DNA of 10,494 bases from assembly GCA_910577495.1 (NCBI GenBank), contig CAJTML010000075.1:1-10494 (forward strand). Direction: 5' to 3'. Positions 7,078-10,494 of this stretch are shown here, piece by piece; positions within the stretch are counted from its first letter, which is position 1; each line of letters opens with the position of its first letter. The translations under genes were made by a program, and so were the position numbers. The DNA comes from an uncultured Eggerthellaceae bacterium. GTDB taxonomy: Bacteria; Actinomycetota; Coriobacteriia; Coriobacteriales; Eggerthellaceae. A model generated the notes under the pieces. That model saw only the letters and a program-made list of their open reading frames with translations. It was not told where the DNA came from and searched no databases.

Positions 7078-7122
7078 TTCAGATGGCGAAATGGGCGAAA
7101 ACCCGAAGCACGGCTATCTGAA
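7078..7122 (+). other. Long hairpin of unknown role
   Basis: TTCAGATGGC (7078-7087) pairs with GCTATCTGAA (7113-7122) over ten pairs including one G-U. The G-U works only if the plus strand is transcribed; on the minus strand it is an A-C mismatch. Inside, GGG (7093-7095) and CCC (7102-7104) form a second short stem. No T-run follows. It could be the end of an unannotated RNA or chance structure. Confidence 0.4.
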
Positions 7123-7134
7123 CCCAGCAGCACC

Positions 7135-7169
7135 AAAAAAGGGATATTGACCTGCGTCAATATCCCTTT
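7135..7169 (-). terminator. Strong intrinsic terminator of the surface-protein gene
   Basis: A perfect 14-bp inverted repeat joins 7138-7151 and 7156-7169, with only the 4-base loop CTGC between. Read on the minus strand, the stem runs straight into TTTTTT (complement of 7135-7140). It lies about 120 bases after the stop of the surface-protein gene, in the right orientation for it. The T-run on the plus side is only TTT followed by CAT, so termination from the left would be weaker. Confidence 0.92.
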
Positions 7170-7183
7170 CATCAAACGTTCGC

Positions 7184-7272
7184 TCAGCGGGGAAACCCGC
7201 TTGGCATCTGTGGCACCCTGCTATTCCGGCACTGTCCCCAGCAGGATGATCAGCGGGACAACCCGCTTGGCA
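7184..7272. repeat. Duplicated 23-bp hairpin sequence, 43-bp spacer
   Basis: The copies at 7184-7206 and 7250-7272 agree at 21 of 23 positions. Each folds as AGCGGG, a four-base loop, CCCGCT, and then continues TTGGCA. The only differences fall at the start of the loop (GAAA against ACAA), so both stems are perfectly kept. They lie in the 3' untranslated part of the surface-protein mRNA, the nearer one 23 bases after the stop, before the strong terminator. Neither is followed by a T-run. Confidence 0.75.
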
Positions 7273-7289
7273 CCCAGCGCCCCGTAGTG

Positions 7290-10200
7290 TTATGCGCGCA
7301 GGCGACGGCGCGCTACCACTAGCGCTCCCAAAGCAATCGCGCCAAGACCGCCCAACACCGCATAATCAGCATCCCCGGTCTCTGCCAAGTCTTTTTCACT
7401 GTGCGGCAGCGGCGTGGGTTGTCCTGTGGAAGAGTCATCCCCAGGACCAGGCGCATTAGGCGTCTCACCAGGTGTCTCACCAGGTTTCGGCGCATTCGGC
7501 GTCTTGATGATGACCTCGTTGGAGTCATCCGGGTCACCTTCATTGCCATGGTCGTCGGTGGAAGTCACCGTTCCCATGTTTGTCCACGTCGTGGGCTCAT
7601 CAACCTCAGGTACCTTCACGTCAAACGTCACCGAAATGCTTGCCTGACCCGCCAGGTCACCGAGCGACCACACCAGCTGCCCCGCATCTAACACGCCATC
7701 GTTGCTGGCCGATCCTTCAACGTACTCCAGACCCTCAGGAATCTGGTCGCGAACGACGACACCTTCGGCCGGGCCGTCGCTGGTGTTGCTCACGGTCAAA
7801 CGATACGTCACCACATCACCCGGCTCCACATCAAGCACGTCGGTGGTGAACTGGTCGCCATTAACCGCTTGCTCTTTTACGATATTCAGCTCCGGATCAG
7901 GCGGGCGAACACCGCGAATGTTCTTGAAGGCCATCGTGTGCGTTCCACCAGCTACAACGCTGCCCTCAAACGTTCCGTCAGCAGGGCGCGTGTAGTAGCC
8001 ATCCGAGTTGGCTTCATGCTCAACAACCTTATACGTCGCACCTTCAGGCACACCTAAGATGCGCAGCTCTTCAGCATGCGAGAGTGGCAACACATCTCCA
8101 CTCTTTACGTAGCCCGTACGGTCGCGCCCGTAATAGTAGTACGAGTCCGTCAGCTCTTTGCCGTGCGAATCATACAAGCGCACCTCAAAGTGATAGTTGC
8201 GCAGGTAGTCCTCGGCGGGAACATCTTGGCCTGACACCATCTTGGAAAGTACCAGCGTGCCAGCACCCGGCAAAGTCGGGTCTTGGTCAGTCACCACAAC
8301 CGTGTTGACCAGCGAGAACAAGCCCGTAATATCCTGTCCCGTCAAGTCATCTTGCTCAGCGGTTGAATAGTAGGGATCATCCGCATCATGGTGATAGTTG
8401 CAGTCTTGTTCAACGCGCGTGCGGATATAGCCCGTATCCGAAATAAAGAACGGCTGATAGTTCTTGCCGCCATCGGCATCATGCAGACCATAGTCAATGG
8501 TTGCATTCAGCCCATAGTGCAAATCCATCTCACGCAAAAGCGACGTCTCGTCCCCCGTTGAAGGTAGCGGCGTATCTTGCCAGCCATCCATCGTGAACTC
8601 GCCTGACGTTTGATGCTGCGCAATTGCCGTAATGTCGCGAAGCGTGATGTTCACATCACCTTCAGACGCGTACTTCACCATGGTTTGTGCCAGCTTACCA
8701 ACGCCAGCCATAACCTTCACACCATCGTCTTCGGTGCCCGCATCAGCGTAAATGGAGTACACACCAGCCTTTACCTCAACAATAGCCGGATTCACCTCAC
8801 AGCCCGCCGGCGCCGTCACCTCGCGCAACCAGTAGCTGCGCGCTTCGCCATCAAGACGGGTATCAGGCCAGACCATGTCGCCATAACCAGGCACCACACC
8901 ATCATCTTGCGATGCGTGCGCCTCATGCGGCTCAAACAGCAGCATGCCTTCCTGACCAGCAACATTGGCGGTCTCGCCCTGCGAGAGCGCACGCGATACG
9001 TCGTTTGCCTGAGCATCTTCATATGAGCCATACAGCGCAAACACCGCACCATTTCTCGGCGTGCCGTTCTGGTCAACCTTCATAACGCGCAATTGGCGCT
9101 GCTCGTTGGGAATATAAATGCGCGAACGGAAGTCGCGAATGAACGCTTTGATGTCCAGCGGACAATACCCGCGATCATCAATCGGACCGGGGTTGGGGTT
9201 GATCGTGTTAATAATCTTGGTGAAGTTCTCGCCGCGCTCTCCGCCATCAGCCGCAAGCGCCTCAGACACCTTCGCACCCAGCGCCGCATAGCGCTCATCA
9301 CCGGTCATCTGATGCAGCTCATCGCGCGTGACGCCTAGCACCTCAGCCAACTCTTCAGGCTGGATAACCGCATAGAAGTTGCGCATGTCGCCGTCAGGGT
9401 TTTGCAGCAGGTAGCGATCCGCGCGACCCGGCAAGTTCTCAAGGTAGCCCGTTAAGCGATGCTCTTCGTCATCCCAGGTCAGATACCAACCAGTTGCATG
9501 ACCACCATTTTGCTTAGAGTCATACACAGTACCCGCCTGCAAGAGCGCACCGTTGAGCGTCACGTTGCGCGCCGCACGCTTCATGTCCTCATATGCACTG
9601 TCGCGCGTCTCTTCGTAGTGCACCGCGGTAAAGCCAGCAAGGTTATCGCCATACAGCGGCAGCCACTGCGTTGCATCACCAATGTTTTGGCGAATCATCG
9701 GGATAACAACAACCAATCCGTCTTCTTGCACCTCAACCGGCACCGAATCAGTTCCCGGTACGCGATCAACCAAACCGCCGTCTTCGCCAATTTGACCATA
9801 GTAAACCGAACCCACGTTGCCCGTTACCCTACTAACAAAGCTTGCATATGCACCCGTTTGGTAGCGGTTATTAACCACAAGCATGGTGTATTGCGGCTCA
9901 AAACGCAAAAGCAAGTCTTGCGGCGTTGACTTATAGCCCGCCGGAGCTTTGGTTTCGCGAAGGATATAGAGCAAGCCGTCGCCCGTATCAGGGTTATAGC
10001 GATCCGAGAAGTTAAACGGATCCACCACCTCATTGGCGCGCGTGGACATATCCTCAAATCGCGCCACACCAGAAGCGTCGGTGACCAGGTGCGTCAGCGG
10101 TGCACCAACGGTCTCCACATCAGCAAGCGTAAAGGTGCTTGAGTTGTTAACGGTAGGCATCGTACCGTCAGTGGGACGAACCGCGTACAGGTCAAACTCT

Positions 10201-10494
10201 GCGCCCTCAAGCGGGTCACCGTACTGGTCAACCTTGTAAATCTGCTGGTAGAGCGCAGGCTGCAAGTTGAAGTTCACCGCAATGGAAGAGTCATAGTTGC
10301 CACGTTCCAGGTAGAACATCTTGAGTGTGTGGCTGGTGTTCGAGGCAAACGTGGAGCCCTTCCAGCGAACCGAATCAGCCTTACCCGCCGCGTCGAATTG
10401 CTCATATAAGTTAGTCTTGACTACGGCCTCAGCCTCCGGATCCTCAGGAATACCTTCGGTATCAAACGCAGGCCCCAAGTACACATCGCCCGTA
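7290..10494 (-). CDS. Large SpaA/Cna-B-type cell-wall surface protein with LAETG sorting signal, 5' end outside window
   Basis: This is a secreted, probably sortase-anchored adhesin or pilin-like protein. The frame is open from the right edge to TAA 7292-7290, giving 1067 visible residues; the true start and signal peptide lie further right. Counted from the first full codon: residues 1-75 end in HTLKMFYLERGNYDSS, like the end of a fibro-slime/PA14-type domain. A SpaA domain covers 78-209 (Lys87; YILRETKAPAGY, Glu180). Residues 210-463 are unassigned. A second SpaA-like domain covers 465-575 (Lys472; YWLREVTAPAGC, Glu558). Residues 576-740 are unassigned and hold an internal LPSTG at 643-647. 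A Cna-B/DUF7601-like domain covers 743-860 (Lys751, Glu825, Asn858). A DUF11-like domain covers 865-998 (Lys873). Then come a Pro/Gly-rich stalk to about 1030, LAETG at 1036-1040, a hydrophobic helix at 1044-1061 and RRRLRA. The Lys/Glu/Asn sets suggest internal isopeptide bonds (family knowledge, not shown here). It ends in a strong terminator and converges on queA. Confidence 0.93.
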   Translation of the reverse strand, partial: TGDVYLGPAFDTEGIPEDPEAEAVVKTNLYEQFDAAGKADSVRWKGSTFASNTSHTLKMFYLERGNYDSSIAVNFNLQPALYQQIYKVDQYGDPLEGAEFDLYAVRPTDGTMPTVNNSSTFTLADVETVGAPLTHLVTDASGVARFEDMSTRANEVVDPFNFSDRYNPDTGDGLLYILRETKAPAGYKSTPQDLLLRFEPQYTMLVVNNRYQTGAYASFVSRVTGNVGSVYYGQIGEDGGLVDRVPGTDSVPVEVQEDGLVVVIPMIRQNIGDATQWLPLYGDNLAGFTAVHYEETRDSAYEDMKRAARNVTLNGALLQAGTVYDSKQNGGHATGWYLTWDDEEHRLTGYLENLPGRADRYLLQNPDGDMRNFYAVIQPEELAEVLGVTRDELHQMTGDERYAALGAKVSEALAADGGERGENFTKIINTINPNPGPIDDRGYCPLDIKAFIRDFRSRIYIPNEQRQLRVMKVDQNGTPRNGAVFALYGSYEDAQANDVSRALSQGETANVAGQEGMLLFEPHEAHASQDDGVVPGYGDMVWPDTRLDGEARSYWLREVTAPAGCEVNPAIVEVKAGVYSIYADAGTEDDGVKVMAGVGKLAQTMVKYASEGDVNITLRDITAIAQHQTSGEFTMDGWQDTPLPSTGDETSLLREMDLHYGLNATIDYGLHDADGGKNYQPFFISDTGYIRTRVEQDCNYHHDADDPYYSTAEQDDLTGQDITGLFSLVNTVVVTDQDPTLPGAGTLVLSKMVSGQDVPAEDYLRNYHFEVRLYDSHGKELTDSYYYYGRDRTGYVKSGDVLPLSHAEELRILGVPEGATYKVVEHEANSDGYYTRPADGTFEGSVVAGGTHTMAFKNIRGVRPPDPELNIVKEQAVNGDQFTTDVLDVEPGDVVTYRLTVSNTSDGPAEGVVVRDQIPEGLEYVEGSASNDGVLDAGQLVWSLGDLAGQASISVTFDVKVPEVDEPTTWTNMGTVTSTDDHGNEGDPDDSNEVIIKTPNAPKPGETPGETPNAPGPGDDSSTGQPTPLPHSEKDLAETGDADYAVLGGLGAIALGALVVARRRLRA
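7450..7503. repeat. Short nested repeats in the Pro-rich stalk coding region
   Basis: GTCTCACCAGGT occurs twice in direct succession (7462-7473, 7474-7485), encoding repeated Pro-Gly-Glu-Thr. It is flanked on both sides by GGCGCATTAGGCGTC or its one-mismatch copy (7450-7464, 7489-7503). Repeats of this kind in stalks in front of sorting signals change copy number by slippage without breaking the frame, since the unit is a multiple of three. Confidence 0.8.

Larger units (their letters stand above)
6345..7137. other. Gene-poor, repeat-rich intergenic region after queA
   Basis: These roughly 790 bp between queA and the terminator of the surface-protein gene show no open frame with a ribosome site, family motif or convincing amino-acid composition. 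The few frames of 60-84 codons (for example 6419-6673 minus, 6548-6733 plus) cross the repeats and look accidental. What is present is structure: a 35-bp tandem repeat, a 185-bp segment with inverted ends, several hairpins and an AT-rich patch at about 6840-6865. A minor hairpin GCATTT/AAATGC (6361-6366, 6373-6378) lies just after queA. The region could be a decayed mobile element, a repeat family of the genome, or contain a small RNA. Confidence 0.6.

Noticed and set aside
7290..10482. Start of the surface protein at GTG 10484-10482.
   Set aside because: The frame is open to the window edge (…T-G-D before it), there is no ribosome site or signal peptide, and the sequence begins inside a domain, so the codon is an internal Val.

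Overview
The window looks like chromosomal DNA of a moderately GC-rich, Gram-positive-type bacterium. Three features fit an anaerobic gut or oral actinobacterium of the class Coriobacteriia (Olsenella, Atopobium or Collinsella type): a single-chain SecDF, a large sortase-anchored SpaA/Cna-B surface protein ending in LAETG, and Shine-Dalgarno-led genes with a queuosine cluster. The class assignment is an inference from gene content and protein style and was not tested by any search.

Left half, minus strand (about 1-4322). Reading in the direction of transcription, the order is a HAD-type phosphatase-like gene, tgt and secDF. The HAD stop and the tgt start are separated by one base, so the two are almost certainly co-translated. 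secDF follows tgt after a 139-bp gap that holds a perfect 8-bp GC-rich hairpin; there is no yajC between them. secDF runs off the left edge.

Middle, plus strand (4428-6344). queH and queA are transcribed divergently from HAD-tgt across a 105-bp shared promoter region. Tgt inserts preQ1 into tRNA, QueA adds the epoxycyclopentanediol group, and QueH reduces epoxyqueuosine to queuosine, so the last three steps of the pathway lie together. queH carries an in-frame TAA at codon 151. Its reading frame continues unchanged beyond the stop into the conserved YRQNYCGC motif and a long Ala/Glu/Lys/Arg-rich tail. The gene is therefore either a recent nonsense pseudogene, a split protein, or affected by a one-base sequence error.

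Right of queA (6345-7289) is about 945 bp without a convincing gene but with much repeat and hairpin structure. It holds a 35-bp imperfect tandem repeat, a 185-bp segment bounded by roughly 24-bp inverted repeats (MITE-like), a likely plus-strand terminator inside that segment, another long hairpin, a very strong terminator with a 14-bp perfect stem for the gene coming from the right, and a duplicated small hairpin.

Right third, minus strand (7290-10494). This is one huge open frame of at least 1067 residues, 5'-truncated by the window edge. It encodes a cell-wall-anchored surface protein with two SpaA-type domains, a Cna-B/DUF7601-like domain, a DUF11-like domain, a Pro-rich stalk and an LAETG sorting signal. 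It also has an internal LPSTG and long stretches of unassigned sequence. I found no CRISPR array, transposase, rRNA or tRNA.
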